A DNA stretch of 64,000 nucleotides from Apis mellifera (Eukaryota; Arthropoda; Insecta; Hymenoptera; Apidae), in the NCBI RefSeq assembly GCF_003254395.2, contig NC_037647.1, positions 7,519,925 through 7,583,924 on the forward strand, in the 5' to 3' direction. Below are positions 50,484 to 63,825 of the stretch, piece after piece. The stretch's first letter is position 1, and each line of letters starts with the position of its first letter. The notes under the pieces are model-generated. The model worked only from the letters and a program-made list of their open reading frames with translations. It had not been told where the DNA came from and made no database searches. The translations under genes were made by a program, and so were the position numbers.

Positions 50484-53400
50484 ATATATATATATATATA
50501 TATATATAATGATGTTATAAAGGAACATCCAATATCAAATAATAGTAGTATTACAAATTTTCCACGAGAAAGAGATAAAAGTTATAAACGAAAATCATAT
50601 CTAAATCGATCACTTAATATGGAAACAGCAAAAGATCATTTAAATCAATGTAAGTAATTTATTGAAAATTATTTATTGAAAAACTTTACTTTAAAACTTT
50701 ACTTACTTTTTTAAAAATTTTATTTACATATTTCAGCTGAAAGTAATATTAAACAAACTAAAAGACAATCAAGTAAACGAGGCTACATATCCAATACAAT
50801 ATCTACTTCAAGTTCTAGTAATGAATTTCAATCAACTAATTTAAGTAAAAAATCCTTTGATTCAAAAATTACTTGTGAGAAAGTTAAAGAAAATTATTCT
50901 AAAACTTATACATTGCCTTTACTTAATTCTCCTGCAAGCAGTAAACATTTAAATATACAACGAATTAGGTAATTATGTTTTTTTTATTTTAAATATTGAA
51001 ATTTGCAATTTTATTATAAAATTTAATTTTATAATAGTGGTGGACATAGTGACTCAGAAGTTTCTCGAAGAGTTGATGCATTAACAGCATTAACAAAATC
51101 TGCAATAGAACGTGTAGAAAGACTTAAATCACATGCCAATTTTCCATCAAGTTGTGAATCACGATTAGAAAATTCATCTAATACTAATAATTCATCATGT
51201 CAAATAATTTTTCCTTCTAATACAGAAAATAATATGCGTATATTGCAATTATCACCAAGAAAAAATTCTATTTTAAAAAAATCAAATGACGAACATTCTC
51301 AAGATGGATCTTTAAATCATCAACATATACCGGTTTCAATTCTCAAACATAAAATATCTGATATTGATACTAGTCAAAACGTATCTAATACAATAAATCA
51401 TGCAGTTTTGCCTGTAACTTTTTCACCATCTGTTAGAGAACCAACACATAAAAGACATGGTATTTTAAAAAAGCGCAGTAGCTTAGATGAAAGTGAAATA
51501 CTTCGACGACGCAGTTGCTCACCTGACATTTCATCTACTGACAATATATATTCTGAATTTAGACCAATATTAAAAAATCAGAGACGATCATCTTTAGATG
51601 AAATTGTTAAAAGGGATCAAAGTCCAGATCCTCAGCCTACTTCTATATTAAAACGAAAATCATCTAGAGAAGATGATAGAGAAGATCGTCAAATTAATTC
51701 TACCGAACCACAGGGTATACTTAAGAGAAAATCTACAAATAGCCAACGAATAACTAATGTTAACCATCATGTGACTATTACAATGGAAACAACAAATGTG
51801 GGTAGTTCTGAAATACTTGATAGTTCTGAGGTGAGACCAATCTTAAAAAAAAAACATAGTAGAGAAGAATCATTTGGTAGTGATCCTCCATCTTTAGAGC
51901 CACGACCAATATTGAAAAAAAAATCGAGCACAGAATCAGATGAACATGACGATAAACCTAAAAAAACTATTTTGAAATGTACTCGAAAAAATTCACAAGA
52001 TGAATGTAATTATGAAACAGAATTGACTTCGCCAAAAAAATTATCAATGCTTAAAAATCGTACTTTACAAAATAGAACGAGCGGAGTATTAGAAAATGAT
52101 TCTGTACGACCTATATTAAAACAACCCAGTAATAGAGACAACGAATCACGAGTCCGTTTAAATCTTTGTGATGAAACAGTTATTAGTGATATGTGTACAG
52201 AACCATCAAATTTATTTTTGCGAAAAAGAGCACAATCAGTGGGCCATATTCAACCTTCTAATATTCCTAATGAATTTACTGGTGTACTTAATAAAAGAAG
52301 ATCTCTTGAATTAATATCTGTGAATGCTATATCAGAAGAAAAATCACAACTAAAATTAATAACTAATAATACCTATTTAAAAACAGATCTTTTTCTGGAT
52401 GATGAGAGTGCCAATACTTCTATTGTTTCTTGTGCCAAAATATACAGGTAATTAAAGAAATTGAATTCTTTATTTTTAATAATTATTTATTACCTTATTT
52501 ATAATGAAATATTAATCTTTATAAAATTAAATATTTTATATTTTTCAAATATAAAATATTATTTTTAAATTAAAAGTCTATAATATTTTTTTCTGAAAAT
52601 ATTATTTTAGAGATAAAATAATTATTACAAGATAATTATGCTAGAAATTTTTATTATTAATTTAAAGTTTTTATTTAATATATATATAATATATATTATA
52701 TTCTAATATTATAATTTATTATTGTTTATTAATATTTTTGATATATGATATTTTATACCAAATATTTGTTTGTGTTTAATCTATATAGTTATACGTAACT
52801 TTGGCAAGATATTGAATCTGTGCCAAGTTTAATTATAGATCACCTAACAATTCTAAAAGCTACAGAAAACAGAGAATCAGAGCATGCACACAACCTGTAT
52901 GTTTGTCTAAAAGTTTTGATTTAAGATAGTATTTTCAATACTTTTTTTTAAATTGATTTTATAAATTTTATAAAAGGTATTAAAATTTAAAATTTTTTCT
53001 TTTTTACTGATATTTTACTGAAGTGCATAATAAAAAAACATTGTAAAAAATATTGTAATATATTAAATAAATATTAAATAAGAAAATTTTTAAGTTTAAA
53101 TATTTAATTAATTTAAATATTTATTAAATATTTTTATATTGTTTGTAAATATTGTTATATTATTATAAATATTGTTATATTATTATATTTTTAAATTGGG
53201 AATCAATATTCTTATATTACAAGATTTAAAATAATATTATATTATTCAATTTTACAATTTATATACATTATACAAATAATAAATTTATATCAATTAAATA
53301 ATATTCATTTAAATTTTACAAAGCATTTTAAATTAATATTGTATTTAATTGTAGCACAACAAAAGAAAAATTTATAGAAAAGGAAAATCAAACTGCAACA

Positions 53401-56400
53401 GTATTTGAAAGTGAAGAAAGAAATAGATTGAATTCACATGAACTTCTTGTAAATAGTAATAGTGATAATAGTTCTCCAGTTTTTAATAGAATGAATGATA
53501 AAGAGTATTTAAATAATGAAACACAGTGTTTACAAGAAAAAACAGATGTTGAAAACATTCAAGAAAGTAATGATGTGCATCGTACCAACAGTGTTTCTAA
53601 AATAACATTGCATTTTAAAACTTTACAAGAAAAAGCAAACTCTAAAGAAAAGGATAATATGTCCCAAAAAATATCGAGTAACACTTCACGTAACATACAA
53701 CGATATAGAGAACGAAAGAATCAAGGTAATGATAGATTTAACACTCAACCAGTAACTTTTCAAGAAGTGCAAGAAGCAGTTTTACAAAATCAACGTAATG
53801 CTACTATTACATTAGTTAAAAAATCAAGTTTGGCAGAAAATAATATAACTACAACTGATGATGAATTTGATCCTTCAAAATTAAGTTTAGCTGAACGAGT
53901 ACGTTTATTTAATAAAAAAATTGATACTGAAAAATGTTCAAATAATTTATCATTGGAAAAATATTCACGAAGACGTCCAGCTACTCGTTATAAAACACAA
54001 CCAGTTACATCGGAAGAAGTTGAAGTAGCATCTCGAATATCTCCATTGAATACTATTAATCAATGTTCATTAAATACTGGTAAATTTTTTATTTTATTAA
54101 AACATATTTTTAAATGAAATAAATTATTAATATTTTAATTGTTTTATTAATTATTTTAAAGATGATTTCCCAAAAAGCATTTTAAAACCTCTTGCATTAC
54201 ATATACATAATGCACACATACAAGAGAAAAGTTCTGAACTTGAAGGAATGAAATTAATAAAATCTGTACTTAAAAAAGAATCTGAAGAATTAGAACAACG
54301 GACACTTGAAAATTTTAATATTTCATCACATTCTATATTAGAATCTAATATGGAAAAAAATAAGGTAAATAATAACATTTGAATAACAAAAATTAAAAAT
54401 TTAATAAGAATATAATTTTTAAAATAAGATGTTATATACAGATAAGAAGTATAATGGAAAATAATTATTCATCAGAACATGATTTGAATATGAGTTGTGC
54501 CTATAATGAGAAGGATAACCATATAGAAGATAGGCAACATAAAATTAAACAAAAATATACAGTGCCTTTTCACAAATATAATACTCAAGATGAATTAAAT
54601 AGAAAATTCAAATCTGAACCACATAATATAGATAATGTTCAAACTGTAATTACTACTAAAAAGTATGAAGAAACATTTCATACATCTGAAAATAAGATAT
54701 ATACAAGTCAGGAAACATGTAGCACAAAAGATGAACTTATATCTCCTAATCATCATCTTATACTTTCAAAACATACCAGGTAATATATTTTATATTAATT
54801 TATTGATTTACTTCAAATGAAAAATAATTTTATATTAAATATCAATAATGATATAAATTATAAGAATATTTATTATAATTTTTTAATTAAAGAACGTTTT
54901 ATCAAATATAGTTTCACATGAATGAATGTTTTAATTATTGCTACACAGTTATTGGTATACAATGATAAGATTATATTATGTAAAAAAAGCATGTATATAA
55001 ACGTATGTGCATTATAATTAACTATTTATAGGTATAATCCATTATTAAAGAGTATCAGTCATCATGCGATTAACAGCAAAACGAATGAAAGTGAATCAAA
55101 TACTGCAACAACAGAAAAGCAACATGGTGTATCTCTTCCAGGATTATGTCGTAGTATAACACAAGAAATTCATACAAGTGATACTAATGATGGTCCAAGT
55201 ATGAGTATTGCAGAACGATTAGCTGCATTACAACGCAGCGGAAATACAAATTGGAAACGACGTATAGCTTCTGAACATAACTCATGTAATTCATCGGTAA
55301 ATTACTTTAAATAATTTTTTATTGCAAAATTTTATTACAAAATCAAAATATTTTGCAATATTTATTATCATTAATTGAAATTGCTAGGATGGTATATATT
55401 CCAATTTATCAAATAAAGAAGAATTGAGTATCAAACAAGGAGTGCTTGCAGATTGTCTTGGAAAGTTAGAATCTGCAACAGAAGGTTGGAAAAAAAGAAT
55501 AGCTGTTACAGATGTAACAAAGTTTACAGTAGCTGGCAAAATGAAAGTAGAACAACTGGAAAATTTAGATCCAGGACCATCTTCACCACTTATTGAAGTT
55601 ACAGGAAATATTACAGATAGAAAGAAGAAAACTCCTCGTCCTGAAAGATTTAGAACAAAAAAAGGCAAAATTATTTACTTATTTAAATATTTTTAATTAT
55701 TTTTTTCAAATTTAAATTTTTACATATTAAAAATGCATTTTATTTTTAGGATACAAAAAAGATGTTATGTCTATGCCAACTAGTCCAAACAAGGATTCAT
55801 ATATTAAATTACGAGGAAGTTTCTCTGAACCTGCAAGTGATGATAGTGGTTAGTGAAAAATTATTTTATGAGTTATTTTTTTTTTTGAACAATATTATTT
55901 AAAAATATATTTCATAGCTGAAGAATTGAAAATGGGAAAGAATGAGTTACCTGTTGTCTCAATACCTAAGATAGATGACGAAACATTCACTTCTTTTTTT
56001 ACTGGAATTTCATTAGAAAAATGCGAGGCCGAATCTGTTGATTTAAATGAAAGTGATTTTGATATAATTACATCGCAATCAGAATTGTAATTTTTTTTTT
56101 CTTTATTAGTACTAATACTAATTATTTATTAAGTAACAATTTTCATAAATTTATACTTTTATAGATTAGTTCAAAAACGAAATATACGATTAAAACGACG
56201 ACGTGTTATGTCTAGAAATCCACTTAAAACGCTTGCAGCTCGTACTGATTTAAAATCAGAGTATACTGAAATTCGGACTGGTATTGCAGAAAAAGTAATG
56301 AAGCAATTAAATGTTGAGAAATGTAAGTTATGTCAAATTTTTAAATAATATAGATATTATTGTTATAATATTATGTTATTGCATTATGTTACAGTAGCTA

Positions 56401-58867
56401 AGAATTCATCATTAGCTATGGAAGCATTAGCTGGTTTAGCTTCTACTGAAGATTTTAGTAATATAACACTAAGGAATATAGCAGAAACAAATATTTCTTC
56501 TAACAAATTACAACCATATAAAGACTTAATGTTAATTTTAATTAAAGGCAGAAGACATGTACAAGTGAGATTAGTTGAACCAGTCGCAGAAAGTATAAAT
56601 AGTGGTGATAATTTTGTTTTAGTAACAAAATCTGAGGTTATTAAAAGAATTATTATATATTTTATAAAATTTATAAATATTTATAAATGTGTTATTAATT
56701 AATTTTATTAATTATTAATTATTTATAAATATATTTTATTATATTTTTAATTTAGGTTTATAATTACATTGGGAAATATTGTAATGTTATTGAAAAAGCA
56801 CGAGGTGCAGAAATTGCAATGAGTATTCAACAAAATAAAGATCTTGGTTGTCAAACATCTCAAGTTATTATTATTAATGAAGATAAAATAACTTGTACAA
56901 AAAGTCAATTACAAAAATTTTGGAATTATCTTGGTATAGAAAACGATAATGTGGATGGTAAAAATAGCATCTTTTTTATCATATATGAATATATTAATAT
57001 TTTAGAACATTGATATCATTATATTGATAACAGTTATTGATGGTGGACATCCTGATGAAGATGAACTTTATGAAACATTTATGATAGATACAAATATGGT
57101 ATATGAAATTAAAGATGAAGAATTAGTACCACTTGAAAAATATTGGGGTATTATACCAAAAATTGAAATGCTTGATCCAAATAAGGTATATATTTCAGTA
57201 TATATATCTTACATATAATATATATGTGATATATATGATATATGTTATATATATATCATGCATATAATATATATAAGATATATGTGAAACAATTTTGGAA
57301 AATCGATTCTAGAAAACAATAATAAAAATGTCGATTGAGATTTATTTATTAAGTTATTAAATTATCATTTCATTTTAATAAATTTATTTTTATTTCTATT
57401 TATTTTAGCATTTAGAATTGACTTCAAAAATATTCAGGAATATATTAACATTTTATATATTGTAGTTAATGTAATTATAAATAACTATATTTTTGTATTT
57501 AGGTATTAGTATTCGATTTCGGCAGTGAAATGTACATATGGAGTGGTAAAGGAGCTTCAACTGATAAAAAGAGACTTGCTACATATCTTGCTACAGAAAT
57601 GTGGCAAGAAGGATATGATTATTCAGAATGTACTGTGTGTCCAATTAGTGCAGCATCTATGATTGGTAGACGCACTATATCAAAAGCAGATTTAAAATCT
57701 GCTAAAGTCAGACCTAAATGGTGTTTACTTGCTAAGTTGACACAACATGTCGAAACGATACTTTTTAGAGAAAAATTCCTTGATTGGCCAAATGTTTCTG
57801 GTATAATACGAGTTCGAGGTATTAAAAACGAAGAACATGTTGATGGAACTGTAACTATAGAAATGTGCAATATTAATGTTCTATTAGAAGAATGTACTAT
57901 TCCAGTTGATTTAGTTCTTGAAGGAACTCATTTAGGTAGAGGTACTGGTTGGTATGATAATGAGGTAATAATATGTTATTATTTAGCATTATATAATAAA
58001 CTATATAATAATCTAAAATATAGCTTAAATATTAATAAGTAATCTATATATACATTTTTGGTAATTATTTTTCAGCTGATGAAACAATTTATTGTTACAA
58101 CAACAGATGTAAAAGTATGGCATATTGATGAATTTTCACATACTCTTTTGAATGATTCATCTATTGGACAATTTTATTCTGGGGATAGTTATATTGTGCA
58201 TTGGATGTATTCTGTTACAATTACTGGTAGATATCAAATATATTTCATTTAAATTTTTGTTTAAATTTGTTATAATGATGATGTATGTTATTAAACTATG
58301 TTATTTTTAGGCCGTGAACTTAGTGGTTTGCCGTCAAAACATTCTGCAAAGGGTCGCGATCGTTCAGTATATTTTATTTGGCAAGGTCAAAATGCGTCTT
58401 TAAATGAACAAGGCGCTGCAGCATTATTAACTATTGAATTAGATAATGATCAAGCACCTCAGGTAAATTATCAATGTAAACGATATTATTCAAATAAATA
58501 TTTTAAATTTTATCTGAATTTTTTATAGCTTCGTGTAGTTCAAGGACACGAACCAGCAGCATTTTTGAATTTATTTTCTGGAGGAATGATTGTACATAAT
58601 GGCAAAAAAATGAATACAAAATGCGATGAACGATGGCGATTGTATATATGTCGTGGTACTTTAGAATCAGAGATGTCTTTAATAGAGATTCCTTGCAGTA
58701 CTCGTCAATTACGGAGCAGAACTTCTTTTATATTATTAGATACAAAAAATAAAAAAATCTATGTATGGCATGGATCTAATTCATTACCTCATATTAAAAA
58801 AGTATTCTTTTAAAATATTATTAATGAATAGATAAATTTCAAATAAAATATTCTTTATGTTTCTTTA

Positions 58868-58904
<37 letters not shown>

Positions 58905-60053
58905 CATTATATGTATTTTCAGAATATAATTAATGCAGCTGCTAAATTAAAAAAAAATCGACCTCGAGAAACAGGTTTAACATTTGAAGGTAATATAGAA
59001 ATTTTTGAAATTGATGAGGGAATGGAACCAGAAGAATTCATTAATGGTGAATGAAAATTTCTATTATATATTACATTTGTGTGACTTATTATATAAATAA
59101 TAAATAAAATATTTTATCACATAGCATTAGGACGAATGAACAAAAAGCTGTATGTTTCATTAGAAAAAGATCAAATAGAAGAACATACTCCAAGATTGTT
59201 TCATTTATCAAGTATTTCTAAAGAATTTAAATCTGTAGAAATATTGTGTCCACATCGTGCTTCTTTGCCAACTCCATTTCCTTTTCTGCAGGAAGATTTA
59301 TATCAAGCTCATCAACCAGGTAATTTATACAATATTTTAATTTGTATACATTATCTTAATAAAATGATTCTTTTTAAAAATTCATTGTCATTATAGCCTT
59401 GTTTTTATTGGATAATAAAAATGAATTGTGGATATGGCAAGGATGGTGGCCTAATATTGGAGCAGAAGATCAATCTGGTAGTAAAGCAGTTAGATGGCAA
59501 GCTGAAAGAAGAGCAGCCATGACAATGGCTATGCAGTATTGGGAAAAAATTCATCCAGAAATTAATAAATATCCAATTTATCTAGTCTGGGCTGGTCTTG
59601 AACCTTTGCAATTTATAAATTTATTTCCTACATGGATATATCGTGATGATATTGCAGAATTAAATATAGAGGTATTTTTAAATTTTTCAAAATTATTAAA
59701 ATTATTAAAGTTATATAATTTAAACAAGTAATTTGCAATTAGGATGGTCGAAATCCTGGAGAAGTGTTGACTGTGGAGAGTGAATTAGTTCGATTAACAC
59801 AAAGTACATACCCTCCAGCTCAATTATTACAACGACCACTACCAGAAGGAGTTGATCCTACACATCTAGAATTGTATTTATCTCAACAACATTTTCAAGT
59901 ACGTTTTATAAACTATTAGTAATAAATAAGTTTTACAAGACATATATATTTTATATATTCTAATAGGAATTGCTAGGTATGACTAAAGAAGAATTTCAAG
60001 AACTTCCAGTATGGAAACAAGTGAACCTTAAAAAAGAAATAGGACTTTTCTGA
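49590..60053 (+). CDS. Svil: supervillin: gelsolin/villin-family membrane-actin scaffold
   Basis: A peripheral membrane protein linking actin and myosin II to the membrane. Coding exons: 49590-49770, 49997-50155, 50267-50355, 50523-50649, 50737-50968, 51038-52447, 53355-54079, 54162-54364, 54442-54779, 55032-55296, 55388-55664, 55750-55848, 55918-56086, 56165-56322, 56395-56636, 56756-56957, 57034-57185, 57503-57964, 58076-58226, 58311-58462, 58529-58801, 58923-59046, 59125-59319, 59397-59671, 59743-59898 and 59967-60053, giving 2300 aa. The N-terminal half is disordered, with about eleven ILK(K/R) repeats (exon 51038) and two TQPVT-EEV motifs (exon 53355). From ALAGLASTEDF onward come the gelsolin-like repeats (KGRRHVQVRLVEP, FDFGSEMYIWSGKG, YFIWQGQNAS, YVWHGSNS, LWIWQGWWP). 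The C terminus is a villin headpiece: LLGMTKEEFQELPVWKQVNL ending in KKEIGLF. Length matches human supervillin (about 2200 aa). One intron appears to be GC-AG. Confidence 0.95.
50447..50509. repeat. (AT)n tracts just before a supervillin exon
   Basis: Two (AT) runs, broken by a single TACATAA, reach to within about 14 bp of the acceptor at 50521-50522, so there is almost no polypyrimidine tract before that exon. Confidence 0.85.
52448..53354 (+). other. Svil: 0.9 kb supervillin intron with a candidate alternative last exon
   Basis: Mostly A/T, except for 52790-52930. After an acceptor TATAG at 52838 the phase carried from the previous exon reads 30 sensible codons rich in R, K and S (SPNNSKSYRKQRIRACTQP...) to a TAG at 52927-52929. 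It could be an alternative terminal exon. It contains a good donor (CCT|GTATGT at 52897), but splicing from it to the next exon would shift the frame. Confidence 0.3.
55665..55749 (+). other. Svil: apparent GC-AG intron in supervillin
   Basis: The frame continues properly only if exon 55388-55664 ends at AAAAAAG|GCAAAA and rejoins at TTTTTAG|GATAC, giving FRTKKG-YKKDV. No GT donor in the right phase is present before the in-frame stop at 55694. GC-AG introns are a known minority class, and this donor has the usual AG before GC. Confidence 0.65.
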
Positions 60054-62286
60054 TGAAACGTCCAAACTGCCGATCCTACGAAAAATAGCTGCCCTTGTAA
60101 AGCGATTAATAAAGTTTTTGTTAATTGTTTTATCATGTTTATAACTTTAAATTTTTTAATTTCTCAGCATATGAATGCCTGTTTAAGATGCCTAAAGTTG
60201 CCTATTGATAAAAGAGAAACTAATATTATTATACAATTAGAGATATATTTACTACTATTTCAAATATAATATATACTACATACATATGCGCACCTGTGCG
60301 TGCACGAACATAAATAGGTGATTATATATTTTTAATACATACTAAACATAAATTGGCTTGTGAATATTTCCTTTATATTTGTATGGGTTTTATATTCAAT
60401 GATAATACAATGTTTTAGAATGGCTTATTCTTACATGTGTAATATTTGTACAAGAGTGACTGTATTCTTTACAACATACTCCATGTTTTTGAACAGTATT
60501 CAATGAAATTTCTCAATGTTGTCTTAAATTTTATTTCATAGCCTTTTGTAATCCTTAAAACATTGCATGCGTAAATTCAAGAAAAATTATAAGTTCATTT
60601 TATTTAGAACAATCCTTTTCCAGACTTGTATATTAAATTATGTTATCATATGTATACATTATTTTTAAAGATTTTATTTTACATTTTTTTTTATATATTT
60701 ATGATTCATGTGATATAGTAGTAAAATAGACCATTTATACAATGTTATAATATAATTTAATTATCTTTTGACATAAAATATATCCAATGTGAATGCATCA
60801 TTAAAGTCAATTCTATAAATATATATAAAATATATATATAATACTTATGTATACTATATGTTGATATTTAAAATATACATAAATAATAATATAAATAATT
60901 AATATAAGTTATTTTTTTAATTAAATTGTAATGATGCATGTTATTAATAAACAGAATAAAAATTATTTGAAAACAATTTGATCTATTTAAACTTTTTTTA
61001 ACTTTTTTTAATTTTAAGTCAATAATTAGTCTTGTACTTTTTCAGTATAATTACAAATATTTTTTTCTATATCTATTTGTTCTTATTTTTTTATAAAATG
61101 ACCAAGGCACAATATCATATCAAATATAAAGAATCATACATTATTTTTTAGTGTACAATTAAAAATTACATTCTGTTCAAAATTTATTGATGTGTATGCA
61201 AAGAACACAAATTCACCCCATATGATCATTTTTTTATTTTATTTAATAGTAATAATAATCTATAGAAAATCCATACATATACATACTAAATGAGATGTAT
61301 AATAATATCGTTTTGGATAATATAATTAATTATGAATTTTATAAAAGATATACATATATATTGAAAGTTACATATCAGTATATGTTATATCATATATTAT
61401 ATTTTTTTTATTTAGTCTTTTTTTTAAATCTTTTGTATTTTCTTTATTTTTGATTTTATAACAAATTAAATATTTTTTAATATAAAACATAATTTAAAAA
61501 TTATTCAAAACGATAATACGAAATACCTCATTCTGTATGTAATCGCGTATGTAAATTTATAAATCTAAATCATTTAATATTAAAATAGTTCCATTTGAAT
61601 AATTGATTTTATATTTTTAAAATAATCGTGCGTGATTGATGTTAAATGATACACCAGCTGTGACTTCTTTTTCACGTTAATGTTTTCCAAATTAATTATC
61701 TTGTTACTTCGAATCCAATTTATAATACTAGGTGTGTTGGAATATGACGTTAGTACTTCCATTCAAAATCATTGGGCATCTGTAGCATATAATTGAATTT
61801 TTTATATATTTATTTTATAGATATTTTTGAATAAATTTCCTGTTAAATTACAAATCAAAATATTGAAGTATTTTAATATCTAAATATATATAATTATTTA
61901 GAAAATATTTTAATCAAACTCATTATTATATTAATTAATATTAATATTCTGATTAATCATTAATAATATTATAATATTATAATTTTATGTATAACATTTA
62001 ATAATAAATGATAAATGTAAGAACTAACTATAAAACAATTCCCTTTTTTAAAGAAATAATGTATTATACAACTTCATATACAAATTATATATAACAAATG
62101 ACAAACATGTATTTACACATTACGTATTGCTATATTATAAAATTATTACCGCTATATATAATACTTCGATAAAATAATTATCTCTTTCATGTTTGAAATT
62201 CTTGTTATTTGTTTTCTATCATATAAATTACAAATAACTAAAAACAGATTTACAGATGAAAAAATGGAATATTACCATTTCAATAT
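60054..62286. other. supervillin 3' UTR and intergenic gap
   Basis: An early polyadenylation signal AATAAA lies at 60108-60113, and others follow, for example near 60948; the mixed-complexity sequence to about 60650 suggests a longer 3' UTR. Beyond that the DNA is low-complexity A/T, apart from a distinctly less AT-biased patch at about 61600-61790 that carries a 60-codon ORF on the minus strand. No gene can be supported. Confidence 0.5.
60108..60113 (+). terminator. polyadenylation signal after supervillin
   Basis: AATAAA lies 55 nt after the stop codon, the first of several. It is a plausible proximal cleavage signal. Confidence 0.45.
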
Positions 62287-63825
62287 TTATTGGACTTTTC
62301 CATCAATGTACGCCTTCATGGCAGTTTGACATTCTACAGAACACCAATGCTGGATTAGCAAATATGTTTCTGATTCTAATGCCGCATCCAATTTTTTTCG
62401 CAAACTGTGACGTAATAATGCCTTTGTAGCTTCCATAGACTGAAAATAAATAAACAGAATATTAAATAATAATTTAGAATGCAGATGCAGATGAAAATTC
62501 TACATATATAATATGAATATTAATTAGTTTTGTATATATAATTAGAGAGTGCAATTATAAATCGTTTTATTTTTATTTGTAATATAAATGTCTATAAATT
62601 AATTTAATTAACATAAAAATTTATTTTAATTCATTTTATGTTACTAATAATAATTAGATGTTTTAATTCTTATATTATAATTAGCAGGAAATCAAATGTT
62701 ACTTAAATATTGAGATGATATATGTATTATTTGTATATAATTCACTTATTAATACATAATATTTAAATAATCTGAATAAATATATAATATATAATATAGA
62801 TTAATAGAAAAAATGATTCATATGAATGTATGATTAATGAAATATATAACATTATTCACGACCAATTTTAAATATTTAGTTTAACAGAGAGATATTGTCA
62901 ATGTCTTAATGAAAGAAAATATTTTTAACAATAAATAAAAAAATTTGGAAATTTATCTGTTTTATGACAAATCATATATGGAGGTGTGTGTGTGCAAAAA
63001 TGCAAAATATATTTTAAATTTATATTAAAACTTTATATTATACTTAAATTTTATTAAAATCTAAATTTAAGAATTAAATTCTTTTTTTTTTTATATAGTT
63101 CTATATTCTAATAACAAAATTAAATACAATATTAATTAAATACAATTATAAATATAGTCAATAGCAATAGAAATTTATGATAAAATAGAAATAAAATTTT
63201 TATTTTATACCATATAATATAACTTTAAACTAAAATTGTTCAGAATCATACCGAAGGCTTCAAAAATATACACATAAAAAAAATTTTATTATACAAACAT
63301 TCAAATATTTAGAATTATTATGAAAATAAAAAAATATATATATTATATTTTTTTAAAAAAATTTTACTTTTTTTATTTTATTTTTTTATATAGAAAAGAA
63401 TTGTGATATTTATGAATTTTGTAAACAAATATAATCTGATTATACTTAACATTATATTATAAATATATTGTCCAGAAAATCATTTATCTTCAAAGATAGA
63501 AATAAAAAAAATATTTAAAAATTACTTTTTTACTTTGACCTACTTACAAAAGTTATTATTTTCCATTTAAGAATACATAATATTTATTTCAGAAACAATA
63601 ATTTTATTAGATATAATATTTATATTTAAAGAATGACATGTATTATAAAAATTAATAAATATATTTATATAGAATACATACCTGTGAAGATTGTTCACTC
63701 ATAGCTTTTAAAGTGGGTAATAATTCAACTTGAAATTTATCAGGCCACAAAACTCGAGTAACAAGACCAGCTCTTAATGCCTCACTAGCTGTTAGAGTTC
63801 TTCCACCTAATAATAATTCACTTGC
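62287..63825 (-). CDS. crotonase-superfamily protein, 3' end (CDYL / enoyl-CoA isomerase 2-like), partial
   Basis: Two 3' exons are visible: 63825-63682 (144 nt) and 62439-62287 (153 nt, stop TAA at 62287-62289), joined in phase. The gene continues off the right edge of the window. ASELLLGGRTLTASEALRAG followed by LVTRVLWPDKF is the helix following the active site in the enoyl-CoA hydratase/isomerase fold, and is closest in feel to CDYL (LLCGRKLTAQEA-KGLVSQVFWP) and ECI2 (LLFGQKLTAGEA-QGLVTEVFP). The last exon encodes the C-terminal helices (HWCSVECQTAMKAYIDGK). Catalytic and oxyanion-hole residues lie outside the window, so neither enzymatic activity nor a chromodomain can be judged. Confidence 0.75.
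62440..63681 (-). other. 1.2 kb intron of the crotonase-family gene
   Basis: A/T-rich intron bounded by a GTATG donor (minus strand, at 63681) and a TTTTCAG acceptor at 62440. Nothing else recognisable is seen in it. Confidence 0.7.

Noticed and set aside
61690..61720. TTCGAATCC resembling a tRNA B box
   Set aside because: No A box, no cloverleaf arms and no acceptor stem around it; a similar TTCGAATCC at about 2848 is coding sequence in the sulfotransferase.
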